In this document: positions 6,168-6,214 of the stretch, piece by piece | How positions within the stretch are numbered: the stretch's first letter is position 1 | How the letters are laid out: each line of letters opens with the position of its first letter | DNA from: Alphaproteobacteria bacterium | GTDB taxonomy: Bacteria; Pseudomonadota; Alphaproteobacteria; Puniceispirillales; Puniceispirillaceae | Reading direction: 5' to 3' | DNA: 6,214 nucleotides | NCBI GenBank assembly: GCA_011524805.1 | Contig: WTJO01000182.1 | Coordinates: forward strand, 1 to 6,214 | Program-made: the position numbers and the translations under genes | Notes under the pieces: model-generated | Seen by the model: only the letters and a program-made list of their open reading frames with translations | Databases searched by the model: none | Told to the model about the DNA's origin: nothing

Positions 6168-6214
6168 TTTTTCAGATATGTCAGATACAGGCGCATTGCG
6201 GAAAACCCTAGGGC
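6154..6214 (+). CDS. Start of an unidentified gene, truncated by the window edge
   Basis: Twenty codons are visible (MAQTDFSDMSDTGALRKTLG), open to the edge, with a well-placed AGGAA ribosome binding site. Divergent placement from the BKACE-SDR unit across a 181-bp region with repeat and dyad elements is typical of a local transcription regulator. The GALRKTLG stretch is compatible with the beginning of an IclR-type helix-turn-helix domain, but 20 residues are far too few to assign a family, and an enzyme or transporter gene cannot be excluded. Confidence 0.6.
   Translation, partial: MAQTDFSDMSDTGALRKTLG

Overview
The window holds a catabolic gene cluster for sugar acids or small hydroxy/keto acids. 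It comes from a bacterium of moderate GC content, judged by eye at about half. The predicted proteins resemble alphaproteobacterial (Rhizobiales/Rhodobacterales-like) families. With the moderate GC and compact layout, a marine alphaproteobacterium, for example of a SAR116-like lineage, is a reasonable but unproven guess. I see no mobile element, tRNA, rRNA or CRISPR array.

Layout. Positions 1-4398 carry four genes on the + strand: an IlvD/Edd-family sugar-acid dehydratase (5' end cut by the window edge), a fumarylacetoacetate hydrolase (FAH) family hydrolase, a GarR-like beta-hydroxyacid dehydrogenase, and a D-2-hydroxyacid dehydrogenase of the glyoxylate/hydroxypyruvate reductase type. The gaps between them are 94, 4 and 62 bp, so they are probably one operon. 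The 94-bp gap contains a run of ten G. Seven bases after the fourth gene, a convergent two-gene unit ends. Read from right to left, this unit is a beta-keto acid cleavage enzyme (BKACE, DUF849) followed one base later by a gluconate-5-dehydrogenase-like short-chain dehydrogenase (SDR). Positions 5973-6153 form a divergent promoter region. It has a good candidate promoter toward the BKACE gene, a 16-bp tandem direct repeat (15/16 identity), a small dyad and a possible leader peptide. A new + strand gene starts at 6154 and runs off the window after 20 codons; it may be the local regulator.

How the genes may work together (inference). The dehydratase would turn an aldonate into a 2-keto-3-deoxy acid. 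An SDR could oxidise that acid to a 2,4-diketo-3-deoxy acid, and the FAH hydrolase could split the product into pyruvate plus a short hydroxyacid such as glycolate, glycerate or lactate. The two reductases suit C2-C3 hydroxy/oxo acids (tartronate semialdehyde, hydroxypyruvate, glyoxylate). The SDR-BKACE pair suggests a second branch in which a 3-hydroxyacid is oxidised to a 3-oxoacid and cleaved with acetyl-CoA. A BKACE beside a non-phosphorylative sugar-acid pathway is the most unusual combination here; the substrate cannot be read from sequence.
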